From: Moorena sp. SS36440bin_2
GTDB taxonomy: Bacteria > Cyanobacteriota > Cyanobacteriia > Cyanobacteriales > Coleofasciculaceae
Direction of reading: 5' to 3'
Assembly (NCBI GenBank): GCA_011524395.1
Contig: WTKN01000171.1
Span: forward strand, 1 to 64,000
DNA length: 64,000 nt
Shown here: piece after piece, positions 1 to 7,493 of the stretch
Layout of the letters: every line of letters starts with the position of its first letter
Position numbering within the stretch: the stretch's first letter is position 1
Notes under the pieces: model-generated
Told to the model about the DNA's origin: nothing
The model's input: the letters and a program-made list of their open reading frames with translations, nothing else
Database searches by the model: none
Made by a program: the position numbers and the translations under genes

Positions 1-130
1 GTGATGGGGTGATGGGGTGATGGGGACAGAGTTATATCAGCAGCACCAGTTAGATCACCGTCTCAGTCCCCAGTCCCTTTTTCCCCTTTACCCTTTACCC
101 TTTAACCTTTGAATCCAACCGTGCAAGCCT
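1..130. repeat. Intergenic tandem repeats at window edge
   Basis: Three copies of an 8-bp unit (tgatgggg) lie at about 2-25, and a T/C-rich run of cccttta units lies at about 83-110, just past the stop codon of the minus-strand dehydratase. No gene is visible here. Such low-complexity tracts are common in intergenic DNA of repeat-rich cyanobacteria. Confidence 0.6.
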
Positions 131-1096
131 TTATTTAGGCAAACTCTCCAACCGAGCTTCCACCATCATTCGCACCACATCCGGCATTTTGTATTGGGCT
201 TGCCAGCCTAACTTATCCCTTGCCTTACCTGGGTTAGATTTCCCTAAAGCCAAATCAGTTGGTCGGAATAATTTGCTATCGGTCACCACATGGTCTTGCC
301 AGTCCAAGTCAACTGTAGCAAACGCCGTTGCCACGAAATCTTCTAATTTATAACTCTCCCCTGTTGCAATTACATAATCATCTGGCTGGTCTTGCTGTAG
401 CATTAAATACATTCCTTGAACATATTCAGGAGCCCAACCCCAGTCACGCTTAATTGCCATATTGCCCAAACGAAGCTTCTCTTTACTACCGTTAGCAATC
501 TGACAAGCAGCACTGACAATTTTTTGGGTAACAAATCTTTCTGGTCGTAGGGGAGACTCATGATTAAATAAAATACCAGAGCAGGCAAATAAACCATAGG
601 CTTCACGGTAATTAGCTACTTCCCAAAACGCTGCTGCTTTAGCAACACCATAGGGACTTCTGGGACGAAAGGGGGTTTGTTCATCAGCGGCTTGTTCTCC
701 AGTATCCCCAAAGCACTCACTAGAACCAGCGTTATAGAGTTTAATGGGAGCACCAGTAAAGCGAATTGCCTCTAATAAATTAATCGTGCCAGTCGCTATG
801 CTTTCTAGGGTTTCTACCGGTTGTCCAAAAGACAACCCCACTGAACTTTGCCCAGCCAAGTTATAAACTTCATAGGGTTGGAATTTTGTCAGCACTTGCA
901 ATACACTACGAAAATCCGTGAGTGTCATTGATTCCAACTTAATTTGGTCTCGGATACCCAAATACACCAAGTTCCTAAAGGAGGACATTTGAGCATCCCG
1001 TGACGTGCCACAGACAGTATAGCCTTTGTCTAAGAGCAACTTTGCTAAATACGCTCCATCCTGACCAGATACTCCACAAACCAGTGCCTTTTTCAT
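131..1096 (-). CDS. gmd: GDP-mannose 4,6-dehydratase-like NAD-dependent sugar epimerase/dehydratase
   Basis: This 321-residue extended-SDR protein belongs to the GDP-mannose 4,6-dehydratase type, which makes GDP-4-keto-6-deoxymannose for fucose, rhamnose or perosamine units of surface glycans. The N-terminal nucleotide-binding motif GVSGQDGAYL (residues 8-17) is typical of Gmd. The catalytic set SSE (125-127) and YGVAK (149-153) is present, as is the Gmd-like stretch NHESPLRPERFVTQKI. It is slightly shorter than the usual 340-370 residues. It is divergent from the Wza-type export gene about 0.9 kb away, which fits a polysaccharide locus. The exact sugar product is inferred; a related GDP-sugar epimerase is possible. 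Confidence 0.85.
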   Translation of the reverse strand: MKKALVCGVSGQDGAYLAKLLLDKGYTVCGTSRDAQMSSFRNLVYLGIRDQIKLESMTLTDFRSVLQVLTKFQPYEVYNLAGQSSVGLSFGQPVETLESIATGTINLLEAIRFTGAPIKLYNAGSSECFGDTGEQAADEQTPFRPRSPYGVAKAAAFWEVANYREAYGLFACSGILFNHESPLRPERFVTQKIVSAACQIANGSKEKLRLGNMAIKRDWGWAPEYVQGMYLMLQQDQPDDYVIATGESYKLEDFVATAFATVDLDWQDHVVTDSKLFRPTDLALGKSNPGKARDKLGWQAQYKMPDVVRMMVEARLESLPK

Positions 1097-1973
1097 TAAC
1101 TTTTCTCAGGAAATAAACGATTCATGTCATGTTACGATTAACTATCCATGTTAGATATCACGAATCGATGTGTACAATAAATAAAGAAGAATAATGCGAA
1201 TTTATAGCCCTCAACAACGACAGTCTTTTAAATTCAGTTAATTATCCGAGATTGTCGTTAAGGTATTGGTAATTATAATTTATTTATGGATAGTATAAAT
1301 AAGTATAAATTGAATGAAATATTAACGTTAATATCTGCAAGCTTTAAACCCGATGCAAGCTCTAAATATAGATAGGATGAAGCTGATTAAATCAATTATA
1401 GGGAAATCGAACCATAACTTATAGTATAACTTAGAATTATCTTTGATGATAACTCTTATTTAAAAACTGTTTTGTTTAGAATACGGTTTTCGCCAATTAT
1501 TATTACCTTTTACCTGTTTGAGACAACAGGGACGAAGTCTATTGTATTATTCAATAACTTTAGTTCTATTTTAAATCGTCACAAAATAAAAATAAGACCC
1601 CCTTCTGCCTTGATGAATGGCAAGCTACTAGTTAATTATAACCTGCTGACTTAGAGTTGACAAAGAGGAACAGATTGGCGTCAGTGCTATTATGTAGGTA
1701 TTAATAATTAACTATGACTAATTCCTTATAGCAGCAGTTGGTCAGATGGGGAACTTTCCAGCTACGAGTATCCTCTAAGTAGAACAAACCGATAACGGCT
1801 TTTTAAGAATGTCCCTCTACAACTAATAACGAATTACCAATTACAAATGACAGGCCAAGATAAGCGTTAATGAACCCTAAACAACCCTAAACACAGTCGT
1901 GACGTGGCTTGAGTGACAACATATTCCGGATTTTCTGAACAATTTATTGTGTCTTTATCTAGCAAGAGTCAAT
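1097..1973. other. AT-rich divergent intergenic region
   Basis: About 0.88 kb separates the minus-strand dehydratase from the plus-strand export gene. It is very AT-rich to about 1650 and should contain both promoters, but no clear -10/-35 pair, operator or RNA could be assigned by eye. A 60-codon open frame at 1472-1654 has no family resemblance and is probably chance. Confidence 0.5.
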
Positions 1974-3620
1974 ATGTTTATGATCAATACAGTTAAACCA
2001 GGGAAAAACAGACCCCTTGATATATTTAGCGAAATTGCTAAGAATCACAGTATTACACCACGACTGACTAGACCAGTTGTGGGTGTAAGCTTACTGGTGG
2101 TTTCTGCTATTACTCTACCTACACCTACCCTAGCTCAAATTCCTTCAATCAAAGTACCAGCTTCACCATCCCCGATCGAGGTACCAGCTCAAACATCCCC
2201 GAAGGAGGTACCAGCTCCACCATCCATTGCTGACTTCGTTCAGGTGAATCAGGGTAACACTGTATCAGCCGCCACACCACCTGTGCGTAACTCTTTACCA
2301 CCAGATAGACCTTATACCCTTGATGCTGGAGATGTTCTGACCATGAATATCTTTGATGTTGATGAATACAGTGGTCAGTATCAAGTACTGGTGAACGGTT
2401 CCCTTAACTTACCCTTGATTGGTAGTGTATTTGTCAGAGGGAAAACCCTTGATCAAGCTAGCGAACTCGTTACCAGTGCCTTCTCTGTTTACATCAAACG
2501 CCCAGTCGTTTCTTTGGGTCTGGTCAAAGCCCGTCCTTTAAAAATTTCCGTGGCTGGGGAAGTGAGTCGCCCTGGAGCCTACACCATGGGTCTGAATGAA
2601 GGACAGCAATTCCCCTCCCTGACTCAAGCCATTAATTTGGCTGGGGGAGCTACCCTAACAGCAGACGTTAAGCAAGTAGAACTCCGGCGTCGTGAAAGCT
2701 CTGGGCAGCGCAATACTTATTATATCAATCTCCAGCAATTGATTAATAGAAGTGATATTAGGCAGGATGTGACCTTGCGAGATGGGGATGAAATCTTGCT
2801 CCGAACTACTACTGCTATCAACCCAGAGGAAACTCGTCAATTATCCAATGCCAGTTTTGCCGCTAATGCCAGCCGTCCCATTCAAGTGGCTGTGGTGGGG
2901 GAAGTGGTTAACCCAGGAGCTTATGTGGTCAAGGGAGAAACTCTGGGTAATAACAACATTAACATTGGTAGTGCTGATATCCGTAGCACTAATGCACCAC
3001 CAACTGTAACCCAAGCGATCGCGATCGCTGGAGGCATTACCCAAGACGCTAATGTTCGCCAGGTTAAAGTGCGACGTTTGACCCAAGGGGGTACACAACA
3101 AGAAATTGCCTTGGATTTTTGGCAATTGTTGCGACAGGGTGACCTAACTCAGGATATCCTCTTAAAGGAGGGAGATACAATTCTTGTGACCAAAGCTGAC
3201 GAAATTGCTCCAGAGGTAGCATTGGCATTAGCAGATTCCAACCTTTCTGCTGATGCCATTCCGGTCAATGTGGTTGGTCAAGTTAAACAACCTGGTAATA
3301 TCCAAGTCAAGCCCAATGCTCCTCTGAATGAAGCGTTGCTTGCTGCTGGGGGATTTGATGACGTTCGTGCTGAAAAGGGTTCTGTGGAATTAGTTCGCCT
3401 GAATCGCAATGGCACAGTTGAAAAAAGAGAAATTCAAATCGATTTTACTGCTCCAGTTAACGAGGAAACTAATCCCACCTTGCAGCCTAATGATGTGATT
3501 ATTGTTAAACGGGATGGTGTCGCAAAAACTGCGGACAATGTTGAAAGGATCTCGAGACCTGCTAGCGGTATTTTCAACCTAATTGAATTACCAATTAGAT
3601 TATTTAATCTTCTATTCTAG
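1974..3620 (+). CDS. Polysaccharide export protein, Wza/SLBB family
   Basis: This secreted or outer-membrane protein (548 residues from the chosen start) is of the Wza/OPX type, which forms the export channel for capsular or released polysaccharide. An N-terminal hydrophobic segment ending near LAQ looks like a signal peptide, followed by a Pro/Ser-rich linker. A Poly_export domain begins at PYTLDAGDVL and runs to KRPVVSLG. At least three SLBB-type repeats follow, each opening with a V-GEV/GQV-PG pattern (VAGEVSRPGAY, VVGEVVNPGAY, VVGQVKQPGNI). The frame is open upstream to a TTG at 1947, but the first ATG is at 1974 (another at 1980). The dehydratase across the divergent promoter supports a glycan-export role. 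Confidence 0.88.
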   Translation: MFMINTVKPGKNRPLDIFSEIAKNHSITPRLTRPVVGVSLLVVSAITLPTPTLAQIPSIKVPASPSPIEVPAQTSPKEVPAPPSIADFVQVNQGNTVSAATPPVRNSLPPDRPYTLDAGDVLTMNIFDVDEYSGQYQVLVNGSLNLPLIGSVFVRGKTLDQASELVTSAFSVYIKRPVVSLGLVKARPLKISVAGEVSRPGAYTMGLNEGQQFPSLTQAINLAGGATLTADVKQVELRRRESSGQRNTYYINLQQLINRSDIRQDVTLRDGDEILLRTTTAINPEETRQLSNASFAANASRPIQVAVVGEVVNPGAYVVKGETLGNNNINIGSADIRSTNAPPTVTQAIAIAGGITQDANVRQVKVRRLTQGGTQQEIALDFWQLLRQGDLTQDILLKEGDTILVTKADEIAPEVALALADSNLSADAIPVNVVGQVKQPGNIQVKPNAPLNEALLAAGGFDDVRAEKGSVELVRLNRNGTVEKREIQIDFTAPVNEETNPTLQPNDVIIVKRDGVAKTADNVERISRPASGIFNLIELPIRLFNLLF

Positions 3621-3721
3621 TTTAGCTGTCAGCGATCAGCACTAACCATTCAGCTTATTTGTTGATCGCTGATGCTTTCGATCACATTAGTATTTTAATA
3701 CTGAGTTTAGAGATAAGTCTG

Positions 3722-3922
3722 ATGAAATGGAGAGTAATTCTTGAGCCTGATCTAGATAACGGAGACTGGGCAGCTTGGTGCCCCGAACTTCCTGGTTGTA
3801 TTTCCTGTGGTGAAACGAAAGTAGAAGCAATAGAAAATATGCGTGAGGCTATTGAACTCTACCTTGAACCTACCCCCCTTGAGCTACCGGAAGGTTCTGT
3901 GACTTGTGAGGTTAGTATCTAA
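3722..3922 (+). CDS. hicB: HicB-family antitoxin
   Basis: This 66-residue protein matches the compact HicB antitoxin fold: the start MKWRVILEPD, then DNGDWAAWCPELPGC and the ETKVEAIENMREAIELYLE helix, the hallmarks of the partially degraded RNase-H-like HicB domain. HicB binds and inhibits the HicA mRNA interferase and usually autorepresses the operon. The frame is open upstream to 3659, but family conservation starts at this ATG. Its TAA shares one base with the ATG of the following hicA (TAATG), so the pair is translationally coupled. The order is hicB then hicA, the reverse of the classical E. coli arrangement. Confidence 0.88.
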   Translation: MKWRVILEPDLDNGDWAAWCPELPGCISCGETKVEAIENMREAIELYLEPTPLELPEGSVTCEVSI

Positions 3923-4146
3923 TGGGCGATCGGATTCGCCGAATGAATGCTAGACAAGTTGAGACCATCCTTGCTCGGTACGGTTTCGATCTGATTAGCC
4001 AGAAGGGTAGCCATCGGAAGTGGCGTAACTCTCAACAAAACCTTCAAGTTATTGTTCCTTATCACAAAGGACGAGACTTACCGATTGGAACACTGAGGAA
4101 TATATTTGTGAGTGCAGATATTCCTGAATCAGAGTGGAAAGGCTAG
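3922..4146 (+). CDS. hicA: HicA-family mRNA interferase toxin
   Basis: This 74-residue protein is of the HicA/YcfA type with a dsRNA-binding-like fold. The active-site region QKGSHRKWRN carries the catalytic His, and VIVPYHKGRDLPIGTLRNI is the conserved C-terminal half. HicA toxins cleave mRNA and are neutralised by HicB, which is encoded immediately upstream with a one-base overlap. Both genes look intact, so a functional type II toxin-antitoxin module is likely. It sits at the left edge of the accessory island. Confidence 0.9.
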   Translation: MGDRIRRMNARQVETILARYGFDLISQKGSHRKWRNSQQNLQVIVPYHKGRDLPIGTLRNIFVSADIPESEWKG

Positions 4147-4180
4147 GAAGGCTCTAGTAGCTAGAGCCTCTGGCCCCGTT

Positions 4181-4573
4181 TTAGCAATCGATCAGTTCTG
4201 GTGTCTGGTTCAGAATTTGACTGCGAATAGAAATAAAGTCCTGATAAGCCGGTGATTCTAAAGCTTCTGGACGAAATATAGCGGTTTTGTGGCAGTTTTG
4301 AAAGGCTAACTTGATCCCAAAATAACGTTCCACTGCACCACGAATCGCATCCCCACCGATCATCCGCAATAGCTGGGCTCGATCTTGTTCAGTTGGTGGT
4401 GGTACCGAATGCTCTACCCATTCCGCTTCACCCTGTGCCAAGCGCTTGGCCAGGTCTTCCACAATTCCAAAGGCATAAGGTAACGATTGCCTAATGCTGT
4501 CAATAAAAGCTTCTTGATTAACCTCACCCTCCTGTGCCTGCTTCAACAGCTCTGGAGTAATGTTCAGTGACAT
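4181..4573 (-). CDS. Conserved hypothetical protein
   Basis: A 130-residue soluble, mostly helical protein with no signal peptide or membrane segment and no domain I can name. The start at the ATG at 4573 is preferred over the upstream ATG at 4603 because GGAAAA lies about 7 bases before it and the MSLNITPELL start looks natural. A near-palindromic AT-rich site resembling a Fur/Zur box lies about 90-125 bases upstream, so metal-responsive control is possible. It is convergent with hicBA and not obviously part of an operon. Function unknown. Confidence 0.6.
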   Translation of the reverse strand: MSLNITPELLKQAQEGEVNQEAFIDSIRQSLPYAFGIVEDLAKRLAQGEAEWVEHSVPPPTEQDRAQLLRMIGGDAIRGAVERYFGIKLAFQNCHKTAIFRPEALESPAYQDFISIRSQILNQTPELIDC

Positions 4574-4664
4574 AGGCTTTTCCTGAATATCCCTAATGAA
4601 CAAAATAGTGATCAGAGGTTCACACTTAGTTGGCTGAACCTCCCAGGGAACAGTATATGGTGAT

Positions 4665-4696
4665 AATGATTATTTTTATTGTTAATAATAATCATT
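4665..4696. promoter_or_regulatory. Candidate Fur/Zur-like operator (inverted repeat)
   Basis: A 10-bp perfect inverted repeat, aatgattatt ... aataatcatt, separated by 12 bases. The left arm lies within gataatgattat, close to the GATAATGAT half of a Fur box. It lies upstream of the minus-strand gene that starts at 4573. Whether it binds Fur, Zur or nothing is inference. Confidence 0.35.
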
Positions 4697-4782
4697 TTTA
4701 GTAAAGAAATATTACAATGCAGGCAGTTATAGACGTACTATGCTATTCCAATGGGCTTGGTCAGTCTTGGGAGAATGCGATT

Positions 4783-4817
4783 AGCCCGAAGGGCTACGCT
4801 GCGCGATCGCGTAGCAA
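4783..4817. repeat. Short palindromic repeat with HIP1 core (gttcgcgtagcg-type relative)
   Basis: Contains the palindromic halves cccgaagggctacgctgcgc and gatcgcgtagc, including the cyanobacterial octamer GCGATCGC. It resembles the roughly 28-bp palindrome family seen at 23143, 34844, 46069 and 58110. It is intergenic, just beyond the vapC remnant. Confidence 0.45.
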
Positions 4818-4927
4818 AAAGATGACGCGCCAGTAAAGCGACTTGCAATGCAGCCAAACTCTCCGCTACTTGGGGAATATCTCACTGAAACTCGATCAAA
4901 AACTCCAGCTCTTCCACTCCAGCATGT

Positions 4928-5014
4928 TTATAGCTGCCGCGAGTTTTCGGTCTGTAAACCAGCTTCACCTTTAATGAAGTCGCTGATGACACAAGTATCG
5001 AGAAGATATCGCAT
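4928..5014 (-). pseudogene. vapC-type PIN toxin, internal deletion remnant
   Basis: Immediately after the antitoxin stop (TGATG overlap), the minus strand reads a canonical PIN-toxin start, MRYLLDTCVISDFIKGEAG, with the first active-site Asp at residue 6. It then jumps to LQTENSRQL and stops after 28 codons. That tail resembles the extreme C-terminus of FitB-type toxins (RV-GL-x-x-ENW). The simplest reading is an in-frame deletion of roughly 100 codons that joined the first beta-strand to the last. The product lacks the other acidic residues and should be inactive. It is too short for routine gene calling. Confidence 0.7.
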
Positions 5015-5256
5015 CAGAATAATTCCGGTTCACGAGGTGGCAGAAGTTGATCACGATAGGACTCGAAAGCCGGGAAATCAGGAATTCCTTCATAAGACAA
5101 GACGAGATCCGACCACTGGGGAATAGAGCTAGGTGCCGTTTGGATTAGCTGGCGTAACCCTTGCAGAACGAGGGTTTGGATTGGGACATTTGATTGAACC
5201 GCTTGGCGGATGAGGTCTTGTTCGAGATCTGGAGGTAGGTCGATTGTGATTTGCAT
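5014..5256 (-). CDS. VapB-like antitoxin, orphaned
   Basis: This 80-residue protein begins MQITIDLPPDLEQDLIRQAV, typical of small cyanobacterial antitoxins with an N-terminal beta-strand/helix DNA-binding arm. A C-terminal Pro/acidic tail (FPAFESYRDQLLPPREPELF) would thread into the partner. Its stop overlaps by one base the start of a vapC whose middle has been deleted, so the cognate toxin is gone. Retention of an intact antitoxin could reflect recent toxin loss or an anti-addiction role against a related toxin elsewhere. Confidence 0.7.
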   Translation of the reverse strand: MQITIDLPPDLEQDLIRQAVQSNVPIQTLVLQGLRQLIQTAPSSIPQWSDLVLSYEGIPDFPAFESYRDQLLPPREPELF

Positions 5257-5394
5257 AGGTCAGATTCTTGGTATTAAAGTTTTGAATTTTTATTGAAGTT
5301 GAGAAGCTTGCGCTCTATAAGGCATTATTGTCCAAGAGTTAGTTCTATCAGTAAAGTTCCTAACCTTCCATACAAGCAAATTAATGCTGCTCTG

Positions 5395-5530
5395 TAACCA
5401 GACGGATCGATAGTGCTTCGTAAACGGAGTAGCCAGATTCTAAATGCTTCCCTCAAGGGCATTTTTAATGTAGCTTCGGTGGCAGAAGCCCACCACAGAT
5501 CAGCTAATCCTACTTATGTTATCTATGATA
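5395..5530. other. Gap 5257-5687: structured intergenic segment, possible transposon-end or RNA remnant
   Basis: The gap between the antitoxin and the TnpB-like gene holds no coding frame. Around 5447-5500 the plus strand can fold into two adjacent hairpins (aaatgc...gcattt, then gcttcggtggcagaagc). This layout is reminiscent of the scaffold RNA at the right end of TnpB elements. It is on the strand opposite to the neighbouring TnpB-like gene, so if real it would belong to a lost element. Low confidence. Confidence 0.2.
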
Positions 5531-5603
5531 GTGACACAAACTAGGTAATCTTGCCGCTAGTGGAGTACGAGATACTCTTAAACCGTAATTAATCGGGATA
5601 ATC

Positions 5604-7231
5604 CGGTATAAAACGGTCAAGGTTCATTTTATTGTTGCCTGAGTGAGGAGCGGTCATTCAGCAATTGGAGTTAAGCCTGCCGCTCATCTATCTAGGCGTT
5701 CCTGGCATCTCGACCAGGAGTTGCTTAAAAGCCCGAGTTTTAGTATGCTTACAGTCAAGCCAGCCAAGCTCAACCGCATCTAGTAGACTCAGTCCCATAC
5801 CTTTCAAGTAACGCGCGGTACGACGCAATAACACTGCCTGCACCTCGGTTTTACTCATGTACCGGGTGATATCCTTATCCGTACCTCTGCTAAGAATATT
5901 TCTGGCAGCATTGTAGTCAGCCTGTAACACGACCCCATCAAATCCGGTAAAGTTGTCCCCAGTCCTTTTCCCTAGAAGGGTTCCATTCCTGGAGTCAACT
6001 TGCGACGTGTAACTAGGTTGAACTTCTGTAACAACCGAGCTAGTCCAATTAGCCCATTTCTGTAATGAATCTCGAAGCTCTCCTTTCATCCAACTATTGA
6101 GCTTACGAGACAGAGGTTTGGACTGGCGTTTATTTCGGATTGGTTGTGTTAAATCTTCAGCAAATACTTTTAATGACTCACCATTAAAAACAGACTTGGA
6201 GGCTGCTCCTATGATGGCTTTAATCTCTGATTGGTTCTGCCTATAACACTTATTTTCTGTTTTTCTAGCTAAATTGTTTTTTAATACCCGAGCAGACTTC
6301 ACTGGGTCTATTTTTTCGAGCTTTCTGTGGAGTGCCCAGAGTTTTCCTCTCTTTCTGTTTTTCTCGCAGATACGATCGGATTTTTGGGTGGCTGCTTTGC
6401 CTAGTCCTTTTCCATGGGTCTGGCCGTCTGAATCATAAAAAGCCTCGGTGTATCCTTTGTCTAGCCCTATGCTGCGACGTTCAGCAGGGATTCTAACATT
6501 GCCATGATCTACTAAAAAGTGAACCTCAAACTTTTGCAATAATTGATTGTATATTAGTCTAATCTGACCTTTTATTTTTCGATTAGACTTGACGATTATT
6601 TTATTTCTTTTTCCTCTAGTAAGGCCAGCTAATTCTAGCTGGTAATTATTTTGAGAAAGTCTCTTACAGTTATATCCTACTTGTTGATAGACTATTTGAT
6701 TTTTGACCCAAGAATGTCCTCTCTGAAATTGTTTTCTAACAAGTCTATGAAGGAGTGGATTTTTTATAAAAGCTAAGGTCTTAAGCTGCTTGCAAAATTC
6801 TTTCCTAGTCTTTTGATCTTTTTTCCCAGAAAACCTTTTGTAAATTTTTTTTATAACTGCATCGATACAGGCAGCTTGTTGAGCTGTAATGGCTTTCGCT
6901 ACATCATTGATAGTCCAGTCCATTAATTTGGCAGGCAGCCCCAAGGTATCGGGAGTTCTAAAACTTTTTACTTCCGGAATAGCCTTTTTCCAGTCTAATC
7001 TCCAATAGTTGATGCTTCCTAGCTTGTTGTAAGACTCAGCCCGAACAATGCCCAGCTTTTTCATAGTAGATAGTAACTCAGCCTCAACCGATTCAGTCAT
7101 CCCTACTACTGGGACAATCTGAGTTGATATCTTCTTTGTTACTCCTACTTTTTTGGGCATCATCAACTAGGGTGTCTTCTTTCCTCAGTATACTCTAGTG
7201 CTAGAAAAAGGTCAATGTCGGTTTTATACCG
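5604..7231 (-). mobile_element. Putative TnpB-only element with short inverted ends
   Basis: The TnpB-like gene is flanked by an imperfect inverted repeat: cggtataaaacgg at 5604-5616 and cggttttataccg at 7219-7231 (the first 11 bases of each arm match). No tnpA is present, so it would be a non-autonomous or domesticated element. IS200/IS605 elements normally end in hairpins rather than inverted repeats, so the boundary is tentative. Confidence 0.35.
5688..7166 (-). CDS. TnpB-related RuvC nuclease (IS200/IS605 accessory type), zinc finger absent
   Basis: A 492-residue TnpB-like protein. RuvC-I is at IGLDKGYTEAF (Asp236), RuvC-II at VFAEDLT (Glu337) and RuvC-III at ADYNAARNIL (Asp417), so all three catalytic acids are kept. 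The CxxC...CxxC zinc finger that normally lies between RuvC-II and -III after the YTSQ motif is missing. It is replaced by a glycine-rich loop (SRNGTLLGKRTGDNFTGFDG) without cysteines. The protein is longer than typical TnpB (about 400), with extra N-terminal sequence and about 70 residues after RuvC-III. TnpB proteins are RNA-guided nucleases that promote retention of their element. No partner transposase is adjacent. Confidence 0.75.
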   Translation of the reverse strand: MMMPKKVGVTKKISTQIVPVVGMTESVEAELLSTMKKLGIVRAESYNKLGSINYWRLDWKKAIPEVKSFRTPDTLGLPAKLMDWTINDVAKAITAQQAACIDAVIKKIYKRFSGKKDQKTRKEFCKQLKTLAFIKNPLLHRLVRKQFQRGHSWVKNQIVYQQVGYNCKRLSQNNYQLELAGLTRGKRNKIIVKSNRKIKGQIRLIYNQLLQKFEVHFLVDHGNVRIPAERRSIGLDKGYTEAFYDSDGQTHGKGLGKAATQKSDRICEKNRKRGKLWALHRKLEKIDPVKSARVLKNNLARKTENKCYRQNQSEIKAIIGAASKSVFNGESLKVFAEDLTQPIRNKRQSKPLSRKLNSWMKGELRDSLQKWANWTSSVVTEVQPSYTSQVDSRNGTLLGKRTGDNFTGFDGVVLQADYNAARNILSRGTDKDITRYMSKTEVQAVLLRRTARYLKGMGLSLLDAVELGWLDCKHTKTRAFKQLLVEMPGTPR

Positions 7232-7493
7232 TTAAATACTGTTTTATCCCTATTTATTAGGGTTTGATTGCGAGACTATCGTGGAGTACGACTATCAAAG
7301 TACCTGTGCTGGGATGATTGACAAGGGTTTACCTGCTATTTTAGCTTAGTGTTTGGCTAGGGGGTTAGAGTTTGCAGATAAAGCTGAAGGTTCTAGCCAT
7401 GTTTGCTAGACATAAGGTGCAAGGAGAAGATGGTAAACCGATTATAGAGTATGACTGTTGCTAGTTTTCTCTACCTGTCTAGGCTACAGTTCC
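7167..7493. other. Intergenic region, no gene seen
   Basis: This 327-bp stretch lies between the start of the TnpB-like gene and the end of the reverse-transcriptase gene. Apart from the putative element end at 7219-7231 it shows no coding frame and no strong terminator. It is the 3' flank of the RT operon, so a small RNA template, if one exists, could lie here. Confidence 0.4.

Noticed and set aside
1472-1654. 60-codon ORF in the gap before the export gene
   Set aside because: AT-rich chance frame without a ribosome-binding site or family features.
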